DNA of 64,000 bases from the NCBI GenBank assembly GCA_037443205.1, contig JBBIOU010000001.1, positions 195,175 to 259,174 of the forward strand, written 5' to 3'. The stretch is from JBBIOU01 sp037443205. GTDB lineage: Bacteria; Bacteroidota; Bacteroidia; Flavobacteriales_D; UBA2798. The translations under genes and the position numbers were made by a program. Below, piece after piece: positions 37,535 to 46,926 of this stretch (its first letter is position 1; each line of letters begins with the position of its first letter). The notes under the pieces are model-generated. The model saw nothing but the letters and a program-made list of their open reading frames with translations, was not told where the DNA came from and did not search any database.

Positions 37535-37620
37535 TATCCAGGCACAAGTATTTTCTTAATAATACGTTTTTTAAATAGCCAAATTTTAAGCAATTAAAAT
37601 ATACTTTTTTTATCAATTAT

Positions 37621-37761
37621 TAACCCAAATTCAGCATTAGAAATTTGGATTTATTTCAAATTTTCCGCCAGAGACGGACTGAGTGTGTTGAGTGTCGTGT
37701 GGGATTTGGGTTATCCGCCATCAGGCGAACATTACGCATGCTAATGCGTAATGTGGGATTA
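37621..37761 (+). repeat. MITE-like repeat, copy 1 (family II)
   Basis: About 141 bases that match the reverse complement of 50865-51003 closely, with only scattered substitutions. The ends form imperfect terminal inverted repeats: TAACCCAAATTCAGCATTAG on the left against TAATCCCACATTACGCATTAG-like sequence on the right. Inside are hairpins: CGCC-ATCA-GGCG and a 9-bp stem ATTACGCAT/ATGCGTAAT (37731-37752). It ends 2 bases before the yggS stop codon. Confidence 0.82.
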
Positions 37762-37763
37762 AT

Positions 37764-38435
37764 TTAATTTCTTGCACCAAAAATAGACGAACCCAAACGT
37801 AACATGGTTGAGCCTTCTTCTAAGGCTATCTTCCAATCGCTGCTCATACCCATGCTTAAAACAGAAATATCTAAATTTTTAGTTGACGACTTACTAACTT
37901 TAATATTGTTTGCAATGGTTTTAAGCATCTTAAATTCATTGCGTATAGTGTATTCATCATCAGTATTTGTAGCCATACCCATCAGGCCGATTACTTTAAT
38001 GTTATTAAGTTGCTTAAAATCGTCCGAAGAAATCATCTGCATAAGTTCAGTTTCACTCATTCCAAATTTAGTATCCTCTAGTGCAATATGAATTTGAATT
38101 AAGCAATTTATAACTCTTTGGTGTTTGAGTGCCTGCTTATTGATTTCTTTTAAAAGCTTGTAAGAGTCAACACTATGAATTAATTCTATAAACGGAGCAA
38201 TATATTTTACTTTATTAGATTGTAAGTGTCCTATAAAATGCCAGATAATGTCTTTAGGCAACTGTGCATATTTTTCGGTTAGTTCCTGCACATAATTTTC
38301 GGCAAAATTGCGATGACCCGCCTGATAAGCCTCAATAATGGCATCCACTGGTTGGGTTTTAGAAACCGCCACCAAAGTAATATCCGGGGGCAAAATATTT
38401 TTGTAATACAAAATATTATCAGATATAAAACCCAT
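37764..38435 (-). CDS. yggS: PLP homeostasis protein, YggS family
   Basis: Pyridoxal-phosphate-binding protein of the COG0325 family, thought to control free PLP and amino acid balance rather than to catalyse a reaction. The 223 residues show VAVSKTQPVDAIIEAYQAGHRNFAENYVQE with the PLP lysine, WHFIGHLQSNKVKYI, the QIHIALEDTKFGMSE strand, and LSMGMSSDWKIALEEGSTMLRLGSSIFG at the end. It lies in a tight leftward run after the DUF1015 gene (4-nt gap). A MITE-like repeat abuts its 3' end. Confidence 0.93.
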   Translation of the reverse strand: MGFISDNILYYKNILPPDITLVAVSKTQPVDAIIEAYQAGHRNFAENYVQELTEKYAQLPKDIIWHFIGHLQSNKVKYIAPFIELIHSVDSYKLLKEINKQALKHQRVINCLIQIHIALEDTKFGMSETELMQMISSDDFKQLNNIKVIGLMGMATNTDDEYTIRNEFKMLKTIANNIKVSKSSTKNLDISVLSMGMSSDWKIALEEGSTMLRLGSSIFGARN

Positions 38436-38439
38436 ATAA

Positions 38440-39678
38440 TTAAATTATACTTTGTATAATTAATCCACTGCGCAATTTAGGTTCGATGTAAGTTGTTTTT
38501 GGCGGCATAATGTTATTGGTGTCTGCCACTCTTTTTAAGTCATCTATGGTAACTTTATAAAGTGCAAATGCTACGGCAGCCTTACCAGAATCTACGATAT
38601 TTCTTAATTCTTCCAATCCAAGCGTACCATTTACAAAGTTTATTCTGGTATCAGTTTTTAAATCGTGTATGGCTAACACCGGAGACAAAATGTAATCAGA
38701 TAATATTTTAGCATCGAGCGAATCAACCGGGTGCTGATTATTTGTGAGGCTTTTTAAGGGAGTTAACAAATACCAACCATCTTTCAAATACATGGATATT
38801 TCATGCTTTTGGGAAGGTATATGTGGTGTTTTACCGGTTTTTTTGATATTAAAGTGCTTGCTGATTTTTTTTATAAAACTTTGTGTACTTAATCCGTTTA
38901 AATCTTTTACTACGCGATTAAAATCATGTATCTTTAATTGTTTTTCATTGATAAAAAACGACATAAAAAAATTGTGCGGAGCATTTTTATCGGCATGCAA
39001 CTTTCTTCTTTCGCGGGCTAATAATGCCGAAGAAGCGCTGCGGTGATGACCATCGGCAATATACAATGTATTTATTTTTGAAAATTCGCTTATAATTTTT
39101 TGTATGTCTTTCTTGTCATCAATAATCCATAACAGATGAGTAATAGTATCGCTGGTGGTAAACTCGTATTCGGGGCGAATTTGGGTATATTTTGCTATTA
39201 ATTTTTCTACCTGTTTATTTTCGGGGTATGTAAGTAATACCGGCTCGGCATTAAAGCCGCATACCTCCAGATATTTTTTAAAAATCTCCTGGCGTTTGGT
39301 AAGTGTTTGTTCATGAATTTTGATGGTTCCCGACAAATAATCATCTACCGAGGCACCGGCAATAATACCGGTAAACGGGTGATTATTTTTAATTTGTTTA
39401 TACAAGTAAAAACAATCTTTTTTGTCTTTTTGAAATATGCCTGCATGAACAAAATCATCAAATTTTTTTTTTACTAATTGAAACCGTTCGACAGAATTAG
39501 GTTTGGTAAGTGCTTTTTTTCCAAATTCGGGTAAAATAATATGCAAGAAAGAATAAGGGTTTTCTTGCAATTTAGCCTGTAAAATATTTTTTTTATAGGT
39601 ATTTACTGCACGCGAGGCTACTAAGTGAACTTTATCGCGTACCGGGCGAATGGCTTTAAATGGTTTAATGACAGCCAT
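38440..39678 (-). CDS. DUF1015 family protein
   Basis: A 412-residue protein with the DUF1015 signature: IKPFKAIRPVRDKVHLVASR at the start, FTGIIAGASVDDYL, and the central IADGHHRSASSALLARER. The biochemical role is unknown. Some family members are annotated as possible kinase-like proteins. In this phylum it recurrently lies next to serA and serC, as here with the 2-hydroxyacid dehydrogenase 6 nt upstream, which suggests a link to serine metabolism. Confidence 0.9.
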   Translation of the reverse strand: MAVIKPFKAIRPVRDKVHLVASRAVNTYKKNILQAKLQENPYSFLHIILPEFGKKALTKPNSVERFQLVKKKFDDFVHAGIFQKDKKDCFYLYKQIKNNHPFTGIIAGASVDDYLSGTIKIHEQTLTKRQEIFKKYLEVCGFNAEPVLLTYPENKQVEKLIAKYTQIRPEYEFTTSDTITHLLWIIDDKKDIQKIISEFSKINTLYIADGHHRSASSALLARERRKLHADKNAPHNFFMSFFINEKQLKIHDFNRVVKDLNGLSTQSFIKKISKHFNIKKTGKTPHIPSQKHEISMYLKDGWYLLTPLKSLTNNQHPVDSLDAKILSDYILSPVLAIHDLKTDTRINFVNGTLGLEELRNIVDSGKAAVAFALYKVTIDDLKRVADTNNIMPPKTTYIEPKLRSGLIIQSII

Positions 39679-39684
39679 GAATGA

Positions 39685-40644
39685 TTACTTAAAAAATGCA
39701 ATTATTTTTTCGGCCAGCTCTACCCCTATTCTGTCTTGTGCTTCAATGGTAGAGGCACCAATATGCGGGCTGAGCGAAATTTTTTTGTGTTCAAGAATTT
39801 CTTTTGCCGGGGTTGGTTCGTTTTCAAAAACATCTAATGCGGCATGAGCAATTTTTCCGTTGTTGAGGTATTCTATCAATGCTTTTTCGTCAATGCTTCC
39901 GCCTCGCGAAGTATTTACCAGACATACTCCTTTTTTCATTTTTTCCATCTCGGTTCTACCTAATAAAGCACCGCCATCTTTTTGTTTGGGTACATGCAGA
40001 GTAATAAAGTCGCTATTTGCCAGCAATTCGTCTATACCAACTGTTTTAACGGCAACCGATACTTTTCCATAGCCGTGTATTTCCCATTCGATGTTAATTG
40101 TTTTGGGAATAGAATCTACACACAATACTTTCATGCCGCAACCCAGTGCATATTGAGCTACACTTTGCCCGATTCTTCCAAAACCTATTATACCCAATGT
40201 TTTTCCTCTTAATTCAACACCTTTGGCGTAATTTTTTTTCAATGTATTAAATTCGGTATTTCCTACCAACGGCATCTTTCTGTTTGAGTCGTATAAAAAA
40301 CGAGCCATACTAAATAAATGTGCAAATACCAGTTCAGCAACCGATTGCGAAGAAGCTGCGGGAGTGTTTATTACCTCTATGCCTTTGTCTTTTGCATATT
40401 GCACATCAATATTATCCATCCCCACTCCGCCCCGACCTATGAGTTTCAATCCCGGGCATTTATCTATTAAATCTTTTCTTACGGTTGTTGCACTTCTTAC
40501 CAATATCGCATCAAATGAATCTTTGTTTAATGCCTCCGCCAGGTTTTCCTGGGCAATTTTTTCGGTAACTACTGTATAACCGGCTTTTTCAAGAATTATT
40601 TTTCCTGATTCATCAATGCCATCATTCGCCAATATCTTCTTCAT
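39685..40644 (-). CDS. serA: D-2-hydroxyacid dehydrogenase, probable D-3-phosphoglycerate dehydrogenase
   Basis: NAD-dependent dehydrogenase, most likely the first enzyme of serine synthesis. At 319 residues it has the two Rossmann-type domains but no ACT regulatory domain. Motifs are LVRSATTVRKDLID, GRGGVGMDNIDVQYAKDKGI, the nucleotide-binding LGIIGFGRIGQSVAQYA, CLVNTSRGGSIDEKALIEYL with the catalytic region, and the catalytic His in SPHIGAST. The partner genes DUF1015 and yggS follow in the same direction with gaps of 6 and 4 bases. No serC is seen, so the serine role is inferred from family and neighbours. Confidence 0.85.
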   Translation of the reverse strand: MKKILANDGIDESGKIILEKAGYTVVTEKIAQENLAEALNKDSFDAILVRSATTVRKDLIDKCPGLKLIGRGGVGMDNIDVQYAKDKGIEVINTPAASSQSVAELVFAHLFSMARFLYDSNRKMPLVGNTEFNTLKKNYAKGVELRGKTLGIIGFGRIGQSVAQYALGCGMKVLCVDSIPKTINIEWEIHGYGKVSVAVKTVGIDELLANSDFITLHVPKQKDGGALLGRTEMEKMKKGVCLVNTSRGGSIDEKALIEYLNNGKIAHAALDVFENEPTPAKEILEHKKISLSPHIGASTIEAQDRIGVELAEKIIAFFK

Positions 40645-40905
40645 TATTAATCTATTTTTTTATTGCTTCAAAATTATTTATTTGAATTTTAACAAGCAAT
40701 ATAAAGTATTAACAATTCATACATCTTATTAATCATGCAAAGAACGTTATTTTTTCGACATAAAAATCTGATTAACAGAAATATTATGTAATTTTATAAG
40801 CACTTAACACAAGAAAGTCTGTTTTTAATTTTTTGTGTGCTGTAACTTTTGCATAGTTCAAAATGTTACACTGTTAGTAAGACAACCATTTAACCAAGGG
40901 TAAAC

Positions 40906-41397
40906 TTGACGCGGCAGGAATACCATAAAGCTGTAGACACTTATTCGGCAAGGCTTTTTCGTTTTGCGTTTAAAGTGTTGCGCAATACTGATGATGCCCG
41001 CGACATTGTTCAGGATTGCTACCAGCGTTTATGGGAAAACCGAAGCGAAGTGCTCTTTGAAAAATGCAGGCCGTGGCTATTTACTGTTGCATACAATGCA
41101 ATGATGAATATGCTCCAAAAACAAAACAGGGTAATGTTGGTAGAAAACTACCACAACCTCGAAACCCCGGGCAATGAACAAATGTTTGATTTACGCGAAT
41201 TGCTCGATAAATGCCTGGCTGAATTGCCTGCTATTCAACAATCGGTTGTTTTACTGAGAGACCTGGAAGGATATGATTACCGCGAAATCGGTAATATTTT
41301 AAACCTTAACGAAAGTCAGGTTAAAGTTTATCTGTTCAGGGCTCGCCAAAAAATTAAAAATTATATTAAAGACTTAACTGTGTTATCGCATGAGTAA
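40906..41397 (+). CDS. ECF-type RNA polymerase sigma factor
   Basis: A 163-residue extracytoplasmic function sigma factor. Region 2 (ARLFRFAFKVLRNTDDARDIVQDCYQRLWENR) and region 4 (LPAIQQSVVLLRDLEGYDYREIGNILNLNESQVKVYLFRARQKI) are both complete, joined by a short linker. The start is a TTG at 40906 preceded by an AAGG-like site; an in-frame stop lies at 40891-40893, so no longer form is possible. The next gene overlaps by 8 bases and encodes a single-span protein that may be its anti-sigma factor. A porP/sprF gene follows. This recalls SigP of Porphyromonas, which controls T9SS genes, but the assignment to that type is an inference. Confidence 0.9.
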   Translation: MTRQEYHKAVDTYSARLFRFAFKVLRNTDDARDIVQDCYQRLWENRSEVLFEKCRPWLFTVAYNAMMNMLQKQNRVMLVENYHNLETPGNEQMFDLRELLDKCLAELPAIQQSVVLLRDLEGYDYREIGNILNLNESQVKVYLFRARQKIKNYIKDLTVLSHE

Positions 41398-43147
41398 AAT
41401 TTCGCACCACAACATCGAAGAGTGGTTATTTAACTTTGCCGAAGGTAATCTGAATGCTGCCGAAGTAAAAGAATTAAAAGCATTTATTCAAGCCAACCCC
41501 CAATATGCCGATGAACTTGAGTTTTGGCAACAAACAAAAATACAGGAAAGCGTACCTGAATTTAATAATGATAACTTACATGAAATAGCCAATTTACAAG
41601 TAAAAGGTTTTAAGCGTACCATAGCCTTACTATCACTGATAGGTATCATGGGCATTGCTTTAGTTTGGTATTACATTGTTAATAACCATAATTCACCAAA
41701 CAACACCTTCAATAATAACTTAAAGACAAGTAACATTATATCTGCAAACAATAGCAATAAACAAATAAATACCCTTGAAAATAATTCTTCGGAAGAAAAC
41801 TATTCAGCACCAACAATTTTAGAAAATAATAATTCCATAAATGCTTCGGACAATAAAGTTGATACAAAAAACAAAAAAAATATTGAAGCATACCAAACAA
41901 CTTATAAAGCGCAGCGAAAAGCTGTGTCAACAAGCATAAACAACAATTATGCAGGCCCGCAGAATCCGGTTAGCCAAGCATATTATTCTGCAAATAACAA
42001 CACTCAGCAAAATATAGTTTTTAATGATAATGATTTAAGCAACAATGCTGAAATTAATAATGCTAATACCGGTAATAATATTTCAGAAAAAGTTGAAAAA
42101 ATAAAACATCGCAACAATATTTATGAAGGTTTCAGAAAAACTTATCTAAAACCCGACTTCGAATATATTTCGCAAAAAAATCAACCTGTAAAATTTGAAT
42201 TAAGCGAACAAAAGAAAAATAATAAAAAGTTTTTTGATTATGAACTGGGCTTTTACAACAGCAAAAACATTTATTTATTGCATATCGAAAACAATTTACT
42301 GAATGAATATGCAGCAAGTGCCGGTTCGGGAGGAACAGGTAATTTACAGCTAAATTATCTGAACAGATATACAGGTTCTGCACAAAACAACATGGCTTAT
42401 ATGGCTGCAATTGATTTTTACAGTAAAAAAATAAATAGCGGATTTGCTTTGTTAACACGTTATCAGGAAATAGGCAATGGCAAAATAGATAATCTTCAGG
42501 TTAATTTACTTTATTCTTATAAAATAAAAATTGATAGATACAACCTTATTGAAGCCGGTGTAGGTATTGGCTATAATCAAATAAACAATTCCATCAATTA
42601 TGGCAATACACCGATTGAGGTAACTCCGGGTAACATATACATTACTGCAGGAAATAATCAGGCAGGTTTTCGCAAGTTACAACTATCCCCAAGCGCCATT
42701 TACCATAGCAAATATTTTTACGCTTTAGCAGGCACTGACATTATACCGGGTAAAAATACCCTAAGAATAAACGAATATACAGTTTATAACGGCCATTTGC
42801 CTGCCAAAATAAAAACAACTGTGGGTACCGATTTTAAACCTTACTACGATAATCGTTGGTCAGTTTCACCACAGATTAGTTACATACACCGGGGCAAACA
42901 AAATGAATTTTGGTTGGGTGGAGTGTATCGCTATAGCGGTGCAGGGATAGGATTAAGTGTAGCAAGCAACAAACAGATTATGGGTTGTTTGAGTTTTATG
43001 TATGACAAGTTCATGCTGGGTTATAACATCAATTACGGAAAAAGTTATTTCAATAATCAATATTACCTCACACACGAAGCAAACATCAGAATTGCCTTTA
43101 ATGCATTAGAAAAGAAAAAGGTTGCCATTTTAGACAGTGAAAAATAA
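41390..43147 (+). CDS. Membrane-spanning anti-sigma-like protein with large C-terminal domain
   Basis: 585 residues, not recognised as a named family. The first 70 residues (HHNIEEWLFNFAEGNLNAAE, then QANPQYADELEFWQ) resemble the cytoplasmic domain of Bacteroidota anti-sigma factors. One membrane span follows (about 76-96, IALLSLIGIMGIALVWYYIV), then a long Asn/Ser-rich linker (100-250). A beta-rich region (260-585) has alternating strands such as NLIEAGVGIGYNQINNSI and FWLGGVYRYSGAGIGLSV, as in outer-membrane barrels. The gene overlaps the sigma factor gene by 8 bases and precedes porP/sprF by 15. A single protein joining cytoplasm and outer membrane would be an unusual sensor; the barrel reading is tentative. 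Confidence 0.7.
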   Translation: MSKISHHNIEEWLFNFAEGNLNAAEVKELKAFIQANPQYADELEFWQQTKIQESVPEFNNDNLHEIANLQVKGFKRTIALLSLIGIMGIALVWYYIVNNHNSPNNTFNNNLKTSNIISANNSNKQINTLENNSSEENYSAPTILENNNSINASDNKVDTKNKKNIEAYQTTYKAQRKAVSTSINNNYAGPQNPVSQAYYSANNNTQQNIVFNDNDLSNNAEINNANTGNNISEKVEKIKHRNNIYEGFRKTYLKPDFEYISQKNQPVKFELSEQKKNNKKFFDYELGFYNSKNIYLLHIENNLLNEYAASAGSGGTGNLQLNYLNRYTGSAQNNMAYMAAIDFYSKKINSGFALLTRYQEIGNGKIDNLQVNLLYSYKIKIDRYNLIEAGVGIGYNQINNSINYGNTPIEVTPGNIYITAGNNQAGFRKLQLSPSAIYHSKYFYALAGTDIIPGKNTLRINEYTVYNGHLPAKIKTTVGTDFKPYYDNRWSVSPQISYIHRGKQNEFWLGGVYRYSGAGIGLSVASNKQIMGCLSFMYDKFMLGYNINYGKSYFNNQYYLTHEANIRIAFNALEKKKVAILDSEK

Positions 43148-43162
43148 AAAAAGGAGGTTGTT

Positions 43163-44143
43163 ATGAAAAATATATTTACTAACCAATTAAAAATAACGGC
43201 TCTGCTAATATTGAGCTTAGTAACAAGCGTTGAATTAGCAGCTCAAGACCCAGAATTTACACAGTTTTATGCAAATCCATTATATCTAAATCCTGCATTT
43301 GCAGGTGCTAAAAGATGCCCCCGTATATGTATGAATTACCGAAACCAATGGCCTGCACTTTCGGGAACATTTGTTACCACCAGTGTTTCGTACGACCAAC
43401 ACGTAAACAATCTAAGTGGCGGCTTAGGCTTATTGGTAACCAACGACCGTGCGGGTATGGCTACTTTAAATACTACCAATGTGAGTGCCATCTATGCCTA
43501 TCAATTAAAAATCGGACGTGAGTTTTCTATGCGGTTTGGAGTACAAGCCACGTATTTTCAAAAATCATTAGACTGGAACAAACTAACCTTTGGTGATATG
43601 ATAGACCCGCGCAGAGGTTTTGTTTACCAAACTGCCGATATACCCCGTGGCGGAACTGCAAGTAACGTAGATTTTTCAGCAGGTGCATTAGGTTTCAGCG
43701 AAAATTTCTTTATCGGCTTTTCGGCACATCATTTAACAGAGCCTAACGAATCATTAATTGTAGGCAATTCTCCGTTACCGCGAAAATTTTCAGGACATGC
43801 CGGAGCTATTATTCCCTTATCCAACAGTAAATATACTACCAATGATGCCAAAATATCTCCCAATATACTTTATCGTTCGCAAGGAACCTTTCAACAATTA
43901 AACATGGGGTTATATTTAATGACTAACTCTATTGTGGGAGGGGTTTGGTACAGAAACAAAGATGCCTTTATTGTTTTAATAGGCATACAAACCGATAATT
44001 TCAGGATAGGCTATAGTTATGATGTAACCACATCCAAACTGGGCACATCAACAGGCGGCTCGCACGAAGCCTCCATGCAAATTATATTTCCGTGTAAGCC
44101 CCCCGTGCGCAGATTTAGAACTATCAGTTGTCCTTCGTTTTAA
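43163..44143 (+). CDS. PorP/SprF family T9SS outer-membrane protein, copy 2
   Basis: 326 residues with a signal peptide (ITALLILSLVTSVELAA) and the family start QDPEFTQFYANPLYLNPAFAGA. Apart from the signal peptide, the C-terminal tail and scattered positions, it matches the protein encoded at 29550-30539, so the two are recent paralogues. A very strong Shine-Dalgarno AAGGAGG lies 7 bases before the ATG, rare in this phylum. It is the third gene after the ECF sigma factor and its putative membrane regulator, which suggests that sigma-controlled expression of this copy is the point of the cluster. Confidence 0.92.
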   Translation: MKNIFTNQLKITALLILSLVTSVELAAQDPEFTQFYANPLYLNPAFAGAKRCPRICMNYRNQWPALSGTFVTTSVSYDQHVNNLSGGLGLLVTNDRAGMATLNTTNVSAIYAYQLKIGREFSMRFGVQATYFQKSLDWNKLTFGDMIDPRRGFVYQTADIPRGGTASNVDFSAGALGFSENFFIGFSAHHLTEPNESLIVGNSPLPRKFSGHAGAIIPLSNSKYTTNDAKISPNILYRSQGTFQQLNMGLYLMTNSIVGGVWYRNKDAFIVLIGIQTDNFRIGYSYDVTTSKLGTSTGGSHEASMQIIFPCKPPVRRFRTISCPSF

Positions 44144-44170
44144 AGATGCTTTATTTGGTGTTGGTAAAAT

Positions 44171-44208
44171 GGGAGCAGGTGTTATTCGAAAGAATAAACC
44201 TGCTCTCC
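44171..44208. terminator. Strong hairpin terminator between porP/sprF copy 2 and the amidohydrolase gene
   Basis: GGAGCAGGTGTTATTC (44172-44187) pairs with GAATAAACCTGCTCTCC (44192-44208) around a GAAA tetraloop, with single-base irregularities. The last codons and stop of the convergent amidohydrolase gene lie inside the right arm. It probably ends both transcripts. Confidence 0.75.
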
Positions 44209-45819
44209 GTTTATAAAGGTATATAAAACATAAGTATTTAAAATATCTTTTTCAGAGCATTTCAAAATATCTTTGCTGAGTACAACAAAATCTGCGAATT
44301 TACCTTTTTCTAAAGTGCCTTTTTCGTGTTCTTCAAAATTGGCGTAAGCTGCCCAAATAGTCATACCGCGCAAAGCCTCTTCTCTGCTTAAAGCTTGTTG
44401 GGGTAAGAAACCTGCAGCAGGTTCACCATGGTTATTTTTTCTGGTAACTGCTGCATAAAATGTTTTTATCGGGTTAATATCTTCTACCGGAAAATCGGTT
44501 CCCAGCGCAATTGTTTCGCATACGTTTAGCAATGTTTTATAAGCATAGGCACCGGTCATACGGTCTTTTCCTACACGCTCTTCTACCCATCGCATATCGC
44601 TGGTGGCATGGGTAGGTTGAACTGATGGTATTATTGAATATTTTTTAAAAAATTGTATATCTGTTGTATCAAGAATTTGCGCATGTTCTATTCTCCATCG
44701 TTTATTATTGATGTCTTTTAATACCTGCGCATATATCTGCAATATCATTTTATTAGCCGAATCCCCGATGCAATGTGTATTCATTTGCCAACCGCTTTCG
44801 TATAATAATTTGGAGGCATCCAAATAAAATTCGTAAGGATTTAAAATAGCACCAAAGTGCTTTCTATCGTGTATATCAGAGTATGGGTGTTTTAAACATG
44901 CTCCGCGAGAACCCAAAGCGCCATCAGCCATAAATTTAAATGCTCTGACGTGTGTTCGCAGTGTATCAAACGGGGGGCTAACCGCATATTTGAGTAAAGA
45001 TTCTTTGGTAGCCCAAATCATAATATACATTCGCATTTTAAATTTATGCCGGTATTGTAGGTCAATTATTCGGTTCAGGGTTTGCTCATCCATACCGGCA
45101 TCATCCAGTGTGGTTAAACCCACACGAAAACAATTTTTTTCTGCCAGCAACAAGGCTCGGTCTATCTCTTCCGTACCAGGTTGGGGCAAAATATTTTTCA
45201 CCAAATCCATGGCATTGTCTATTAATATTCCTGTGGGTATATTATTTTCAAAAATGATCTCTCCGCCCGATACAACTGTTTGGGTATTTATACCAGCTAA
45301 ATCGAGCGCTTTTTGATTAGCTAAGGCAGCATGGCCATCAACTCGATATAATAAAACCGGTATGTCGGGAATTTCTTTACTTAACAAAACATTATCCGGA
45401 AATTTTTTATCGGGGAATAAGGTTTGATCCCACCCTCTGCCAATGATACTCGTGGGTTTATTTTTGTAATAATATTCTTTTACTCTGTTTATCATCTCCT
45501 GCGTGGAAGTAACACCTTGCAAATTAACATTCAGTAAACTTTGTCCGTAACTGAGTAAATGACAATGAGCATCAATAAAACCCGGATATACAATTTTTTT
45601 TTTCAAATCTATACTTTTATCTGCTCGATATTTATTTAATATTTGTTGCTCAGGACCAGTTTCAAGTATTAAACCGTCTTTTATAGCCATTGCCTCGGCT
45701 ATGGTATTATTTTTATCAAGTGTATATATTACTGCATTGTGTATTATTAAATCAGCTTTTTCTGATTTGTGAGCACAAGCAAATAAAAATAAAAGTATCC
45801 AATAATAATGTGAGCGCAT
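44182..45819 (-). CDS. YtcJ-type amidohydrolase, probable lipoprotein
   Basis: 545 residues of the metal-dependent amidohydrolase superfamily, YtcJ group. The N-terminus is hydrophobic with a possible lipobox (LLFLFACAHK), so it may be envelope anchored. Motifs are KKIVYPGFIDAHCHLLSYGQ (metal-binding HxH), IIGRGWDQTLFPDK, FMADGALGSRGACL, NTHCIGDSANKMILQIY, WRIEHAQILDT, SVQPTHATSDM, and ALGTDFPVEDINP near the end. Substrate is unknown; YtcJ relatives act on N-substituted amides or formamides. The start overlaps the stop of the upstream T9SS protein gene (TGATG). Its 3' end forms part of a terminator hairpin. Confidence 0.88.
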   Translation of the reverse strand: MRSHYYWILLFLFACAHKSEKADLIIHNAVIYTLDKNNTIAEAMAIKDGLILETGPEQQILNKYRADKSIDLKKKIVYPGFIDAHCHLLSYGQSLLNVNLQGVTSTQEMINRVKEYYYKNKPTSIIGRGWDQTLFPDKKFPDNVLLSKEIPDIPVLLYRVDGHAALANQKALDLAGINTQTVVSGGEIIFENNIPTGILIDNAMDLVKNILPQPGTEEIDRALLLAEKNCFRVGLTTLDDAGMDEQTLNRIIDLQYRHKFKMRMYIMIWATKESLLKYAVSPPFDTLRTHVRAFKFMADGALGSRGACLKHPYSDIHDRKHFGAILNPYEFYLDASKLLYESGWQMNTHCIGDSANKMILQIYAQVLKDINNKRWRIEHAQILDTTDIQFFKKYSIIPSVQPTHATSDMRWVEERVGKDRMTGAYAYKTLLNVCETIALGTDFPVEDINPIKTFYAAVTRKNNHGEPAAGFLPQQALSREEALRGMTIWAAYANFEEHEKGTLEKGKFADFVVLSKDILKCSEKDILNTYVLYTFINGEQVYSFE

Positions 45820-46877
45820 CAGTATTGTTTTACAAAACGTTTGGTTATACCGTTTACATGAATTAAATAAATACCCGAATTAAACGAGCTTATATCAAAT
45901 AAAAAATTACTACTTCCCGGTGTTAAAAATGACGAATGTATTATTTTACCATGGCTGTCATAGATAGTTATCGGCTCATAGTGAATAACAGGTTTATCAA
46001 ACCATACATTTAAAACATTATCAGCGGGGTTGGGATAAACGACAAGCTTATTATTAGCCGGATTATCATTGATGCCCAGTGGTCTGTAAATATCTTTATA
46101 TTGAATATTATTTATATTTCCTGCAATGGTTGATATTTGCAACACAGGCACATCTTCTCCCTGTGCTAACCAATGGTATTGAGTTTCGGTGGGGCGTGGA
46201 AGATTAAACGACATGCCTAATGTGTCAAAATAAATTGAGTCGGTAATATCAATATCAAATTTTACTTTTATGGTTTGAAAAGTTCCGTAAGGAGTAATCA
46301 GAGTTCCCCATCCTTCTACAATGGCACTACGCCATTTTTTCTGTTTGTAAGTAAACAAGTTAGGTACTGTTAAATCCGACTCTGAGTATGAATTATATAT
46401 ATCTCCATAGTTTAACGGAAATTTATAAATGGTATCTATGGGTATATTACGCACCGATACGGGTATGCCGTTTATTGTAGCACCGTATCCAACATTTTTA
46501 TAGGCATTGTTATCATTTTTAAAATAATCATAAACATTTGTGAGGCTAAAAAAACCTGCCAGATTAAAATCGTTTCCTTTGATTGCGTAATTTGCTTTAT
46601 GGGCGGGATAAAGTATTTGGTTATTAAAATAAAACTGATATAAAAGTGGTGTAGAATTAACCGGTTTAAAAGTATCTAATGTTTGATTTATGTGTGAAAG
46701 CTGAGAATAATCCCAGGTATAATTTGTTCCGGTGAGTGCCGGGTCGTTATTGGTTGACAGAGCAAAACTATATCTTACGGTATCGTTTACCGATGGCATA
46801 TCGTTAGAGGATATTGTAATTTGTGCCGATAAGGCTGTGCTAATACATAAAACACATACTAATAAAACTGGTTTCAT
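45819..46877 (-). CDS. T9SS-sorted hypothetical secreted protein
   Basis: A 352-residue secreted protein with a signal peptide (LLVCVLCISTALSA), a beta-rich body with no recognised domain (about 20-265), and a Por-type C-terminal sorting domain beginning NKLVVYPNPADNVLNVWFDK and ending SGIYLIHVNGITKRFVKQ. Hence it is a cargo of the T9SS encoded in this window. The body mentions a pattern common in the phylum (YTWDYSQLSHINQTLD) but has no known activity. It couples to the downstream amidohydrolase by a TGATG overlap. Confidence 0.85.
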   Translation of the reverse strand: MKPVLLVCVLCISTALSAQITISSNDMPSVNDTVRYSFALSTNNDPALTGTNYTWDYSQLSHINQTLDTFKPVNSTPLLYQFYFNNQILYPAHKANYAIKGNDFNLAGFFSLTNVYDYFKNDNNAYKNVGYGATINGIPVSVRNIPIDTIYKFPLNYGDIYNSYSESDLTVPNLFTYKQKKWRSAIVEGWGTLITPYGTFQTIKVKFDIDITDSIYFDTLGMSFNLPRPTETQYHWLAQGEDVPVLQISTIAGNINNIQYKDIYRPLGINDNPANNKLVVYPNPADNVLNVWFDKPVIHYEPITIYDSHGKIIHSSFLTPGSSNFLFDISSFNSGIYLIHVNGITKRFVKQY

Positions 46878-46926
46878 AAAATGTGTGATTTAATTACCAG
46901 TAAAAATAATTAATTAAATAACATCT

